Made by a program: the position numbers and the translations under genes
Part shown: in pieces, positions 38,004 to 50,252 of the stretch
Layout of the letters: every line of letters begins with the position of its first letter
How positions within the stretch are numbered: position 1 is the first letter of the stretch
The notes under the pieces: generated by a model
What the model saw: only the letters and a program-made list of their open reading frames with translations
What the model was told of the DNA's origin: nothing
The model's database searches: none
Origin: Torymus aiolomorphi
Taxonomy: Eukaryota; Arthropoda; Insecta; Hymenoptera; Torymidae
Assembly: GCA_036365515.1 (NCBI GenBank)
Contig: CM070874.1
Location: forward strand, 64,313,583 to 64,377,582
DNA length: 64,000 nt
Direction: 5' to 3'

Positions 38004-38535
38004 ATGAGGAGCGCGGTGATTCGCGATCGCGTAGTTTTCGCGGGCTCGCGGGACTCTCACCAGGGTGTTCCTGGAGTGTCTTGGTGACACCGAGCGTGGC
38101 TCGAGATGTCACCCCCTTTTTGCCCTTGCGCGGACGGACGTCCGCACTGGGCGAGGGTCAGGACACTCCATGCGCCGATAGCGATGCAGTCGCTGTTGGC
38201 GAGGAGGCGAGAGCCTGGCGAGGACCCGGAGGTCTTTCTCCGGCGGAGCGCGGAGGCCGAGTCCTGCTTCGAAATTTCGGATTCAACAAAATACCTCGGT
38301 GCGGTTAGGGGGCGAGCGACGGCGCTCGTTGATTGGCTGCCGTCGGGCGGCGTAAAAGATGTGCAGATCGGCTGCAGCTTGGGCTGCGCTCGCGGGCCGC
38401 TCGGTCCCCACCCCCGCTTAGAGGGTGCGGCCCGTCGGCCAGGTCGTGACGCGAGCTTCTCCGAAGCTCGCGGAGCCGATCGATACTCGACATTCGAGGA
38501 AAAAAGTCGAGCGTAAAAAAAGAAAAAAAAGAAAG
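38004..38535 (+). other. GC-rich block ending in an A-rich tail (possible retroposed element)
   Basis: Composition changes sharply at about 38004 to GC-rich sequence with a 136-codon open frame (38106-38516) on the plus strand, and ends in an A-rich stretch (AAAAAAAGAAAAAAAAGAAAG). The A tail suggests a retroposed element in plus orientation, such as the end of a SINE or LINE. No known domain is visible in the frame and no clear target duplication was found. Confidence 0.35.
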
Positions 38536-38616
38536 TAAGTCCGCGATTGCCGCGGACGTCATCTTACTATATTCACTTCAAATCGCGATTATTCGAAAAA
38601 TTAGGGTAAATGTGGG

Positions 38617-38832
38617 TATTACCGCGGACGCTACAATTACCGCGGACGCTACAATTACCGCGGATCGACGAAAAACGCTCTGCAATTTCATTTTTCATAG
38701 TATAATTCGGCATTTAATATTTATTCGATCATACAAAATATTAATTAATATAAGAAATCGTCTTAAAAAGAGAATAAAGCATGATTTGTATGAATATACT
38801 ACATTATTCTCTGGTCATCCGCGGTAATACCG
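38617..38832. mobile_element. short element with TATTACCGCGGA ends
   Basis: Left TATTACCGCGGACG is inverted at the right as TCCGCGGTAATA. At the left end an 18-bp unit (ATTACCGCGGACGCTACA) is repeated nearly three times. Non-coding. Confidence 0.5.
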
Positions 38833-38879
38833 TCATTTGTATACAAATACGATTGTTGGTATTACTGCGGCATTGGTCC

Positions 38880-41665
38880 AACGTCCCACATAGCATGAAA
38901 GGTTCTGGAAGAAAGTTCCAAGGAAGCTTACAGCGGAATCGTTACAGAACCTTCCGGGAAGCTTACTGAAACTTACAAAAAGGTTACATTGGAAGTTTTC
39001 TAAGTAAGCTTCCAGGAAGCTTCCTAGAAGGTAACTGAGAAAGTTCCTAAATACCTTACTATGAAATATTCCATGGAAGCATTCTGGAAGCTTCCAACAA
39101 GCTTACATGGAAACTTACAGAAAATGATTACTGGAAGCTTTCGTGGAAGGTTCCTGGAAGCTAAACGGAAGCTTCTAGGAAGACGAAAAGTTCGATTCCA
39201 TGTAAAGCTTACTGGAAGCTTTTGAAATATATTCCATAAAGCATCCTCTGGAACTTCCACTGAAAATTGAAAGGAAGCTTCTATGGAAGATTCTATGAAG
39301 CAACCCAGAAAGCTTCCTGGCATATAAAATAAAAACTCGCCTAAAGATATAACAGAAGCTTCCAAGAGGATTACGCTGAAATCTTCCATGGAAGCTTCCC
39401 GTAAGGTTTACGGAACGCTAACGGAAAGGTTCCAATAGTGCTATGGTGAAATTTTACATTAAACTTAGGAGAAAGGTTCCAACAAGCTTACATGGAAACT
39501 TACAGAAAATGATTACTGGAAGCTTTCATGGAAGGTTCCTGAAAGCTAAACGGAAGCTTCTAGGAAGACGAAAAGTTCGATTCCATGTAAAGCTTACTGG
39601 AAGCTTTTGAAATATATTCCATAAAGCATCCTCTGGAACTTCCACTGAAAATTGAAAGGAAGCTTCTATGGAAGATTCTATGAAGCAACCCAGAAAACTT
39701 CCTGGCATATAAAATAAAAACTCGCCTAATGATATAACGGAAGCTTCCAAGAGGATTACGCTGAAATCTTCCATGGAAACTTCCCGTAAGGTTTACGGAA
39801 CGCTAACGGAAAGGTTCCAATAGTGCTATGGTGAAATGTTACTTTAAAGTTACGAGAAAGGTTCCCGAAAGCTTACTTAAAAGCTTACAAAAAATGAATA
39901 CTGGAAGCTTCCCAGCAACATTCCTGGAAGGTAACAGAAAGCTTCAAAAAAGAGAAAAAGTTCAGTTTCATGGAAAGCTTACTGGAAACTTTTGAAATAT
40001 ATTCAATAAAGCTTCAATAGGAATTTCCACCAAAAAGTTAAAGAAAACTTCCACGAAAGATTCTAGGAAGCATTCCAGAAAGATTCCTGGAATCTAAAAA
40101 AAAGAACTGGCCTTAAGATGTAACGGAAGGTTCCAAAAGGCTTACGTTCAAATCTTCCCTGGAAGCTTCCCGTAAGTTTCACGGAAGCTAACAAAAAGGT
40201 TCCAAAAGCGGTAGGGTGAACTGATTCTTCCAAGTTACGAGAAAGGTTCCCGAAAGCTTACACTGAAAGGTTAAAGAAAACTTCCACGAAAGATTCTAGG
40301 AAGCATTCCAGAAAGATTCCTGGAATCTAAAAAAAAGAACTGGCCTTAAGATCTAACGGAAGGTTCCAAAAGGCTTACGCTCAAATCTTCCCTGGAAGCT
40401 TCCCGTAAGTTTCACGGAAGGCTAACAAAAAGGTTCCAAAAGCGTTAGGGTGAAATGATTCTTCCAAGTTACGAGAAAGGTTTCAAAAAGCTTACATGAA
40501 ACCTTACAGTAAATGGTTAATGGAAGCGTCCTTGGAAGGATCTTGGAAGCTAATAGGAAGCTTCTAGGAAGACGAAAAGTTCAGTTTCATAAAAAACTTA
40601 CTCGAAGCTTTTGAAATATATTTTATAAAGCTTATATAGGAACTTCCACTGAAAGGTTAAAGAAAACTTCCACGAAAGATTCTAGGAAGCATTCCAGAAA
40701 TATTCCTGGAATCTAAAAAAAGAACTGGCCTAAAGATGTAACGGAAGATTCCAAAAGGCTTATGCTCAAATCTTCCCCTGATTCTTCCCGGAAGTTTCTC
40801 GGAAAGCCAACAAAAAGGTTCCAAAAGCGCTATCGTGAAATGATTCTTCCAAGTTACGAGAAAGGTTTCAAAAAGCTTACATGAAACCTTACAGTAAATG
40901 GTTAATGGAAGCGTCCTTGGAAGGATCTTGGAAGCTAATAAGAAGCTTCTAGGAAGACGAAAAGATGACTTCCATGTAAAGCTTACTCTAAGCATTTGAA
41001 ATTTTGTCCATAAAGCTTCCTCGTGAACAACCTGTGGAAACATGAGGGAAGGTTCCATGGAAGATTTCAGGAGGCATTCCAGAAAGATCCCTGGCATATA
41101 TCACATAGCACGAAAGGTTCCGGAAGAAAGTTCCAAGGAAGCTTACAGTGGAAGGTTAATGGAACCTTCCAGGAAGCTAACTGAAACTTTCAGAAAGATT
41201 ACATTAGAAGTGTTCCAAGTAAGCTTCCAGAAAGATTCCAGGAAGAAAACAGAAAAAGTTTCAAATATCTTATACTATTGTATATTACATGGAAGATTAT
41301 CGATAATGAGTACTGGAAGCTTCCATGGAACGCTTATGGAAGCTAAGAGAAAGCTTCTAGGAAGAACAAAAGTTAAATTACATATAAAGATTGCGGGAAG
41401 CTTTCGAAATACATTCCAGGAAGTTCCCGTGGAAGTTCCAATTGAACCTTGAGGAAAGCTTATATGGAAGATTATAGGAAGTATTCTAGTAAGCTTCCTG
41501 ACATATACTAAAGCAACTGGCCTAAAGTTATAAGGAAGCTTCCGAGTGGATTCCGGCGTAACATTTTTAGGAAGCTTCCAGAAAGGGTTAGGGAAGACTA
41601 TCAAAAAGGTTCCAAAGGTGCTCCGGTAAAATATTACTCAAAACTTACGAGAAAGCTTCCACGAA
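38880..41665. repeat. GGAAGCTTCC-rich satellite, 385-bp period
   Basis: About 2.8 kb is built from variants of GGAAGCTTCC, GGAAGGTTCC and GCTTACATGGAA, so AAGCTT (a HindIII site) recurs dozens of times. Higher-order units of 385 bp are visible: GCTTACATGG at 39101 and 39486, and GCTTACATGA at 40490 and 40875. A shorter shift of about 232 bp is seen at 40078 versus 40312. Because the motif is self-complementary, long frames open on both strands (for example 39389-39024 minus, and its copy ending at 39526), but the frames just track the repeat. A diverged inverted-orientation patch lies at 46900-47240. Confidence 0.9.
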
Positions 41666-44229
41666 ACTTAAGGTGGTTCTCCTCGGACTCCCTAGTCAAA
41701 ACAGTGCTAAATGAAGAGCTAAAATTTAAAAAAACCAGAGTTGTTATGTGGTTTGTTTATTTAAAATGATAAAGACAGTCGATGTATTATAAATAAAGTC
41801 TACTTAACGTGACTAAAATAAGTTTTTTCACAAAATGGCGATATTTTAGAAACTAGATATTGTCGCGACAAACAATTATTGATAAATCACTGGAATCTTT
41901 TTCGTTTCTGAACCGGTTTTAGTTTTTAAGATCTCAATTTATTCCTTAAGTAATTTTATGAGGACTTACGGCAGGAAAAATTAAAAATTATTCAAAACTT
42001 AGAAAGTTATAAATAAATATTCATAAATTAATGCACGTCGTTAAAAAAAAATATTTTCTTAATTGACCATAACTTTCTGAGTTTTGAATAATTTTTAATT
42101 TTTCTTGGGGCAAGTCCCCATGAAATTACTTAAGGAGCAGAATAAGACCTTGAAAATTAGAATCGGTATTCTCTATCCAATTCTGTAATATTCAATAATA
42201 ATGTTGCACAGAATTACTTTACTTAATATTATTTTTAACTATTTAGCTTTCACAAATACAACACGTAAACTTTTAACGTAACTGTAAATTACCTACTTTT
42301 ATTCCACTTTGACAGCTGCATTTTTGGTATTTCATGTAGAAATGTTACTAAACAATGTAAACTTTAGCATCATACACTTCTGTCCTTGCTTTTCATTATT
42401 CGTATTTGGATAATCACTATTTCCATGTTTCAAAAATAATAATGGCACAGCCTTATTTTATTTGATATTATTTACAAGTAGACAACTCTCACATGTACAA
42501 AACAAACTTTTAAACATGACACTCTTCCAATTTTGCATTTCAGTATTCTTTTTTTAATAATCACTATTCTTGTATTTTGCAATAATATTAAATAGCCAGA
42601 ATTACTTTCCTTGACATTATTTTTAACTAGTTAGCTATCACAAATACTCTTTATAATATTTTGACATAACTTTAAAACATCTACACTTTTATTACATTTT
42701 AACAGCTACATTTTTGGAATTTTTTAAAAATATTTTATTAGATAAAAATAAATGTTAGCATCGTACACTTCTAATTTTGCATATAACTACTTAAGTTTCA
42801 ATAATTGCAAGTGTTTTATAAAAAATGCTCTTTCGTATCTATTTGGTCTTTTTTTTTCAAATTTGAAAAACTGCTGATGCAGGCATGTTATTAGAGTAAG
42901 TTCCAAATGTGAAATCTTTATCATCTGTTAACGTTCTTTATACTACACTCCAGATTTCACAATTGGCGTTCAAATCTCTGATATCACCTGGTTCTCTAGT
43001 TTTTACAAAACTTAAAGCTCAAAGTTGGCCAAGAAGTTGAGTTCTTACGGCAACTACAATTTTTGCAGCAACAGCTGATACATTTACATTTCCTTCTTCG
43101 ATCTCTCACATCTTTTTGTTTCTTCGCTGTTCCATGAATTTTTTTTGTCTTGATTATTCCACAAACTGTTGTAAAAATCTTCAAGTTTCTTCCACAAATT
43201 ATTTTTAATTTCTCAATTCCAAATATAAATTAGATTTGAAACTTAATCTGAAAAAAGTGAACATAAAGAATCTAGTTTTTTTACATCTTATCTTTTAATA
43301 TTCAGTCATCAAATACTTATCTAATATATTATTTTATTGTTGACGTGTTGATAAAATGCCTATAATTAAGCTGAAATCTTTGATAACTTCCATATTAAAT
43401 TTGAAAAGCTCTTAATGCAGTCCTAAGTATGGTCAATGGAAGTACCAGCAGTGCTGCTTGTTATTTTGATAATAGTTCCAAAGGGATGATAATAAATAAT
43501 TCATGATAATATTTCCAAACTAATAAGTTGCATATTGACTAGGAGCACTCCAATATTCATAGGTATTTGCAAATCACTTGGGAACTTCTTGGCGACTGAT
43601 TTTAAATACATCAACTAACGAAACCATGTTTAGAAAATTGTCTTTCTTTGTTCTTTCATAAACTTTTTTCCTATCTTCACTCATCTATGAAGCTTTTATA
43701 CTATTTTTCCATCCTTCCTTACACTATTATTTTAAATGTCCAACAGTCTCCCACAAACTATTTCTAAGAAATGACTGAATTGCAAACTTTAAACCTGGAA
43801 AAAATGCACACAAAGTATCTAGTTTTTTCACAGCATTATCTTTTCATATTTATAGTCATTTATAATACTTATCTAATATGGATTAATTTTATTGTTGACA
43901 CGTAGAATAAGGTTAACTGAAGTTGGCTAAAATCTTCGGAAACTCCATATAAATAAAGCACTTTAAAAAAGAGCATAAAAAACGTCTTAATTATAAAATA
44001 CTTTTTGATTTTTTACCCCTACCCTGCGGATCGCATATACATACGAATACCCAAGATAATATGTATATATATAAAATATACATGCGGACTCTGCCTAATT
44101 CCCTTATAGAGGGAGTATGAATCATTTACACCAGTAAGCATGTTTCTATGCGTCCTGCCGTTGAAAAATGCTCTATAGAGATGCATACATACATAGGCGA
44201 TATATATTCATACGGGGTGTAAGGAACAC
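41666..44229. repeat. AT-rich decayed tandem repeats and one foldback
   Basis: A foldback occupies about 41918-42170 (AAATTAAAAATTATTCAAAACT and its complement, with AGTAATTTTATGAGGACTT/AAGTCCCCATGAAATTACTT). Between 42210 and 42740, units of about 190-240 bp recur in diverged form (TATTATTTTTAACTATTTAG, CTTTTAACGTAACT, TTTTGACAGCTGCATTTTTGG). 43190-43370 is repeated at 43745-43905 (ATCTAGTTTTTT, AATACTTATCTAATAT). The frame 43184-42996 (minus) is unusually cysteine-rich (KCKCISCCCKNCSCRK) and could be a worn CXC-type fragment of a transposon protein; too short to call. Confidence 0.5.
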
Positions 44230-44383
44230 TAAGGCTGCAATCACATGGTGCGGCATAAAGCAGTGGCATAGAGGATGCGTCACGGAGACAGCCAATCAGA
44301 GCTATTTTTGCATTATCAGAATAGCTCTGATTGGCTGTCTCCATGACGCAACCTCTATGCCGCACCGTGTGATTTCAGCCTAA
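44230..44383. mobile_element. PIF/Harbinger-type MITE with TAA target duplication
   Basis: The 148-bp element (44233-44380) begins GGCTGCAATCACATGGTGCG and ends with the inverted CGCACCGTGTGATTTCAGCC. Arms pair almost throughout (CATAGAGG, GACAGCCAATCAGAGCTATT). TAA lies directly on both sides, the target duplication expected of PIF/Harbinger elements. Confidence 0.82.
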
Positions 44384-44871
44384 GGGACTGGGTACAGTCA
44401 GTGGTGTTTCTTCCTTAGACACAGCGACATCATATTCGAGCAACAGGTATATACATGTGCTTCTGTACAATACGCATAACCTCTCAAAAGCCACGTGTAT
44501 TTGAAAAAAACTATTTCCAAATCTGAGCCCATTTGAAATAAATAATACTTATTGGTAAGTGAATAGAATCTTTGTTGTGTTTATTTATTTCTAGACAAAA
44601 ACTAAACTCAAATTTATTATGTTTTACAGATTGCACAAAGAGATAAGACGAATAACCCCTTGAAGGCCTCGTGGATTTTAGATATTTTAAAGCCTATATA
44701 TACCAGCTGCCTGGTAATTACACGTTAAGTTGTTGAGAGCCAGAGCCTCATACACATTTTGCAACCTATTGAAGGTCTTGTGTACATTATCATCAGTTCA
44801 AGGTAAATAAAATATTAATAAAGTAATAATAATTATAGGAAATACAATAGAGTACATTTTATTCGCGTGTC

Positions 44872-45061
<190 letters not shown>

Positions 45062-45232
45062 CAAATATAATTTTAACAGTATCAAATATTCAAATAAAAG
45101 TCGATTAATGGTTGTCATAGGTAAATGTTTTATAAATTCTTTGTCGTGAGAGAATATTTGTTGCAGCATCCTTGCTTTTGACTAATTATGTCTCAACTAA
45201 TTTTTTGAAAATAAAGAACATGGAATATGTAC

Positions 45233-45526
45233 TGATAGTAAATAGTCTTGCTGAGCAACGAACAGGCAGTTATAGAATTTACCAGGTCAGAAATTACTAA
45301 GAAAAAGTTTGACATATTTAGAATGGTTTGATAGTTCTTATCGTGCTAGCTTTACTATTTAAAACTTCCAACTATCAGTCAGCAAGACTCTTTATTTATC
45401 ATGTTTCTCTTACTAAATCTGTTAAACCTTCCTTTTCGTTGCAGCTTTCTCTTAGTAATTTCTGATCAGGTAAATCCTATAAATGCTCTCTGCCTGTTCG
45501 TTGCTCAGCAAGAGTATTTACTATCA
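45233..45526. mobile_element. foldback MITE, about 295 bp
   Basis: Left ACTGATAGTAAATAGTCTTG, CTGAGCAACGAACAGGCAG and GTCAGAAATTACTAAGA are mirrored by TCTTAGTAATTTCTGATC, CTGCCTGTTCGTTGCTCAG and CAAGAGTATTTACTATCAT. The centre repeats part of the end again (ACTATCAGTCAGCAAGACTC). Confidence 0.78.
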
Positions 45527-48130
45527 TAGCCGTTGCTTTTTCTATTAGAATATATTCCATATTTTATATTTTCTGAATTTTATTATTGAATTTTGAAACA
45601 AGCAGGCAGTCATACAAGTCTGTAAATGACAAATTTGGTTGGTTCATTTACACTTTCTATCCATAAAAATGATTATAACTTATAAAAAAAGTAATATTAT
45701 AAATTATTTGTGAATTTTGAATCAAACTTTTATTTAATCTATAAAATCAAACACTTGTCTATATTTTTGAATAAGATTACATTTAGATCATCTTTATTGG
45801 TACGTAATCTTAATATATTGTTCATGTAATCACATATCACAAGCAAAATTATCCACTGAGATGAGCAAATTCTTATATTCTCTTTGGTATGAGTGACGAC
45901 TAACTTTTTTTATTTTTCATATATGACTCACTATATTTTATTTGAAAGAGATTCGACATTATTATGATGCTAATTATTACTAGTACCCTTTTTTTACTAT
46001 CACAGGTACAGCATTTTCTTTCTAAGGTTCCATTTCTTTCTTCTTTATAAACTGCAGGTCCCATCGCAAATTAGTCCCATATAGGTTCATAAAATTCGAT
46101 GTTAAATAATACAAAAAAAAATCTCTGTGCAAATAAAAATTAGTTGTGTGATTTTTACACAAGTACTGCAGGAACTAATCTCCAACTTGCTTCCTTGTAT
46201 AATGGCAATATCCGCATACAACACCCAGTCCTTAAACAGCTTCTGTCAGTATTATCTTTTCATGACATTATATTTAATATTCATAACTTTCAATTTGAGA
46301 ATCTATTTTTGTATTCTTTGTTGTTTCGCTTGCAGATATATCAGAAATTTTGCTTATATTTATTTCTTTTTCTCTTCACCGGTGGGGCATTTTGTAGATT
46401 TCTAAATCCTTTATTTTTTTCTTTCTTCCAAATTTTCTCTTCTTTCTAGATGGTCCTGGTGTTCGACCTCTCTGATCTATATTCATGATTTTTGATAAAT
46501 CACCACTCTTATGTATTAAAATTCAATAAATACATCAGTTACTCACTCAGAAAAAAACAGTTTCCAAAAAGACAAATTTTAATTTAACTATGTAGCTAAC
46601 CTATAAACCAAATTTTAAATATTTTTCTACATGTTTTGCTCTAAGAGCATATAAATGTTTACAACAGGAAAAAAATATACATATTATATACTATATCATA
46701 GTAAATAAATTGCATTATTTTTTTACGAAAATATTTTAGGTTAACATTGTTTTTTTTTTTTCGAATTTTGTCGATGTAGCCGCCTCGTAAATTTAGGTTT
46801 GTAGAAGCTTTGAATGCTTATTCATACTTTTACCCCAAACATATTACTTGCTACAATCTTATATGGTGAAATATTTCGTCAAAGTTCTTCGAGTCTTTCA
46901 GAGGAAGCTTACTATAATAATATCTTAATATCTTTCGATATCTCCCCATGAGATTTGTATGTAACTTAACTTTTGGTCTTCCTAGAAGCTTTCTGTTAGC
47001 TTCCAAGAGCCTTCCATGCAAGCTTCCAGTACTGATTTTCGGTAATCATTTATGTAAGATTTTTGAACGCTTCTGTAAAGCTTAGGTGAAATATTTTATA
47101 GTAAGATATTTAGAACTTTCTCTGTTCTCTATCAGGAATCTTTCTGGAAGCTTACTTAGAAAACTTCCAAGGTAACCTTTCTCAAAATTTAAGTTAGCAT
47201 CCTGAAAACTTATGACATCCTTCCTCTGTAAACTTCCTTTGAACTTTGTAAAAGAAAATTTTTTTCGTAAAATCACTCTCATCAATAACTCAACAAATAA
47301 ATGTATAGCTGTTGTTTACTTTTTTTTAATTGTAAAAAACTTGGGCAAGGTATGGGCTGGCTAATTTTCCTCCCGTGGAGCGTTTACTATTTTTCATCAT
47401 ACCCAGGGTGAAAACACCCCATTCGTGTCTTTGAACCGAGAGCGAAAGAGGTACTTTCGGCCAAGGTATGATGAAAAAAAAATAATAATAATATATCAGC
47501 TATATTAATTGTGAAATACAAAAAAATTGAAAAATTTAAATTTTATAAATCTGCAAATAGCTTTAAGGCGATGTGAACCTCAAAATCAACCCAATTTCAT
47601 TATTTAATTAATAAACATTCGAACGTTTATTTGGAAAAACAATTCTGTCAGGCGCTCCGTGTATGTAAATACTATGCTCAGATTTTTTTTGTGCGATTCT
47701 ATCAGCATTTCCATGAGATACGCTCGTTTTAAAACTGGCAAAATTCGAAGTATTACAGATCCCTACTTATCGACATTGCGGCTTTTATTTAATTAAATAA
47801 ATTCTGAGTAGATTTTTGGAAAAACAGCTCTGTCAGGCGCTCCGTATATATAAATACTATACTCAATTTTTTTTTTAGTAATTCTATTATTATTTGCAAA
47901 AGATATATATGTTCTAAAATTTGTCGGTAAGTACACATTACCTTAAAGCAAAATAAAATGAATAAAAATAAAAATTTTTGTTCTTCTATACTAAAACAAA
48001 AAAATTATAAGCCTCATTGGGTTCATTATCTTAATAATTTTTTAAAAAGAAAAAGATTTTCAGGTAATAAATACACGGAGAAAAATGTTTGAAGAATATT
48101 TACTATAGTCGCTAGTTCAATGGAGATAGA
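45527..48130. other. AT-rich non-coding DNA with repeat patches
   Basis: 46900-47240 holds an inverted, diverged patch of the GGAAGCTTCC family. 47630-47950 contains a duplicated unit (CTGTCAGGCGCTCCGTGTAT at about 47646 and CTGTCAGGCGCTCCGTATAT at about 47828), with a third copy in opposite orientation at about 54290-54440. A minus-strand patch near 46490-46380 reads like diluted coding sequence (GRTPGPSRKKRKFG) but has no start, splice or homology support. No gene called. Confidence 0.4.
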
Positions 48131-48139
48131 CTCACATCA

Positions 48140-48470
48140 TGAAGTTATTTATAGCACTGCGTGGCACATAAATCCGCATTTATGTCACGCCTATCCGTGA
48201 CATAAGTAGTCCATTATTGTACCGTACTTATCACCCTCGCTATAGCTCGAGCGATACTGCACGGTGCAAAAATGGACTGCTAATGGCATGCATAGGCGTG
48301 ACATGGCGGATTTATGCAATCAGTGCTATACTTAAAATAGTGTACGATACACGTGTCATAAGTCGTTCTTTATGGCACAGCGTTATGGCGCTTATACACG
48401 CCGTACCGTTAAAGTACGATGTATGCCACTAGTATCGTAATGTACTATTATAATGCTAGTGAAATCCATG
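48140..48470. repeat. two adjacent palindromic modules
   Basis: Module 1 (about 48150-48330) is a long imperfect palindrome: TTTATGTCACGCCTATCCG, GTAGTCCATTATTG and GCACGGTGCAAAAATGGACT, TAGGCGTGACATGG around the core CCCTCGCTATAGCTCGAGCG. Module 2 (about 48337-48450) starts ATAGTGTACGATAC and ends GTATCGTAATGTACTAT. The same two modules occur side by side at 53410-53700. Confidence 0.75.
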
Positions 48471-49285
48471 CAGGCTGCGCGCACTCTATGTACCTTTTTT
48501 ATTTAAAAAACGTGCTAAGAATAATTTATTCCTCATGAGCCGGAAATCTTTTTCTTTTAATTTTAATGCATCTTTATTAATTGATATAATACTGTAGTAC
48601 ATTTGCTCTTATTTTATTATTATACTTTTATTATACTTATTTTTTTTTCATGAAGTAAGTATTGAATACAGAATAAAATCTGAACATAAGTATTTATTAA
48701 CATAATTTGTTCTAATATTAACATAATTCTTCTAAGATTATAACATTGCTTATTGCTTTGAATTTTACCGTGCATTTTAATATTAATTTGATTATTATTT
48801 ATTCAATACTTTTCACTTTAGTCATTTTCATTTATATAAATAATAATTATCAAATAAAAATACATATTTAATTTTGAATTCTCGCGCCTTTTATACAAGA
48901 GTCAATCACAGATCTAATCTATAGAGGCTTCACTTCTTCCGGTCATCACTTTTTATAAAGGAATCTTCAGTAACAAGTGATGTAAACTTTTTAACGTAAA
49001 AAGAAGTTGAAAAATTGAACAGCAATAAAATTAAGGGAAATTCAAGCGTGCCCATGCAACAGTTTTTTTGCTTCGATATCTCTATGACAATCGATGTTTG
49101 GCGATGTTCCGGGGTTGATCTCCGTGGTGGTTCCTGGAGATTCATCGGGTGACATGGAAGGCATAACTTTAGTTATTATAATAAAATGAAAATAAGATTG
49201 GAGATCTATTAACATAAAAATTGGCAATCTGTAGTACAAAACCTTTTGATGATACATGTAAATAACTGAAGAAAAATTAAAAATG

Positions 49286-50176
49286 TACACTGTAAAAATA
49301 ATTTACTATATTCAAATAAGGCTTAATTTAACTCAAGTAAATTGTTTACTTAAAATAGTAGTAAAGAAATATTTATATAAATTTATACATCCTGATAGCA
49401 AGATCGTAATGAGCAGCCTCGAAAACTCCTGTATACTAATTTTAAACATAAGCTTCCCTCGAACTTTCGACCTCTATATTGGATTCGCCATTTTTAATTT
49501 CAAAAGCCTAATAGCAAAACACCATCATCATCATCTTGATCATCGATTTGGAAAAACCATTTGGTTAAAAAAAGAAATTTGTTTAGTTTGAATTTATATT
49601 TAGTTTATTCAAATAAACATTTAATTAAATATAATTTCTCATGTCAAAGTCCGAAATATTTGATTCAAGGCAATAATTTGCTTGATCTTAATCATCATTT
49701 ACTTTCTTTAAATAAATACTTATTCAAACATAATTTCTTATTTCAAAGCCCAAAATATTTTATTAAAATGAATTAAATGAATTATTTGTTTAATTTTAAT
49801 TAATATCTATTTCATTTAAGTAACTATTTATTTAAACATGATTTTCAGTTTGGACAACCAGAGCATTTGATGCAAAGAAATTATATGTTTAATTAAAAAA
49901 AACATTGGTTTAATTTCAATAAATAATTATTTAAACGTCATTTCTAATACCAAAGAACCAAAACCATTCGATTCTAAGAACTCATTTGTTCAGTTTTAAA
50001 TAATATTTATTTTATTTTAGTAAATATTTGTTTGATTAATTACTTTTCTCCATTTAATAAATATTTTTTTTGTTTGAAAAATGTATTTACTTCAATCAAA
50101 AGATTATTTCCTTGTTTCAAGTAAATGGATTTTTAGTAAATTCATTTGTTTTAATTAGGTAATTGTTGTGTCAGTG
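49286..50176. mobile_element. CACTG-ended AT-rich element with internal about 110-bp repeats
   Basis: The left end CACTGTAAAAATAATTTACT and right end AGGTAATTGTTGTGTCAGTG are inverted, with TA on both sides. Inside, a unit of about 105-120 bp built on TTATTTAAACATAATTTCT and CAAAGYCCAAAATATTT recurs around five times in diverged form. It lies only 75 bp upstream of the EnSpm-like transposase ORF and may be related to it. Confidence 0.5.
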
Positions 50177-50252
50177 TACTGTCGAAAAATAATGTAAATA
50201 TCGATTCATTGAATTCTTATTTGCATTTTTTTCTGTATACATATAGATAACA

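Noticed and set aside
39024..41604. Long minus- and plus-strand frames (up to 146 codons) in the GGAAGCTTCC satellite
   Set aside because: Open frames occur on both strands and in step with the self-complementary repeat unit; no start, splice or domain evidence.
41673..42170. Possible fourth TTAA element beginning TTAAGGTGGTTCTCC
   Set aside because: No inverted right end followed by TTAA was found; only a separate foldback lies downstream.
42996..43184. Cysteine-rich 62-codon frame (KCKCISCCCKNCSC)
   Set aside because: Resembles CXC-type tails of transposon proteins, but it is isolated, short and in decayed repeat DNA, so not called as a gene.
44690..44802. TATATATA box plus possible leader exon ending CAAG|GTAAAT
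   Set aside because: No ATG or following exon could be linked; TA-rich strings are common here.
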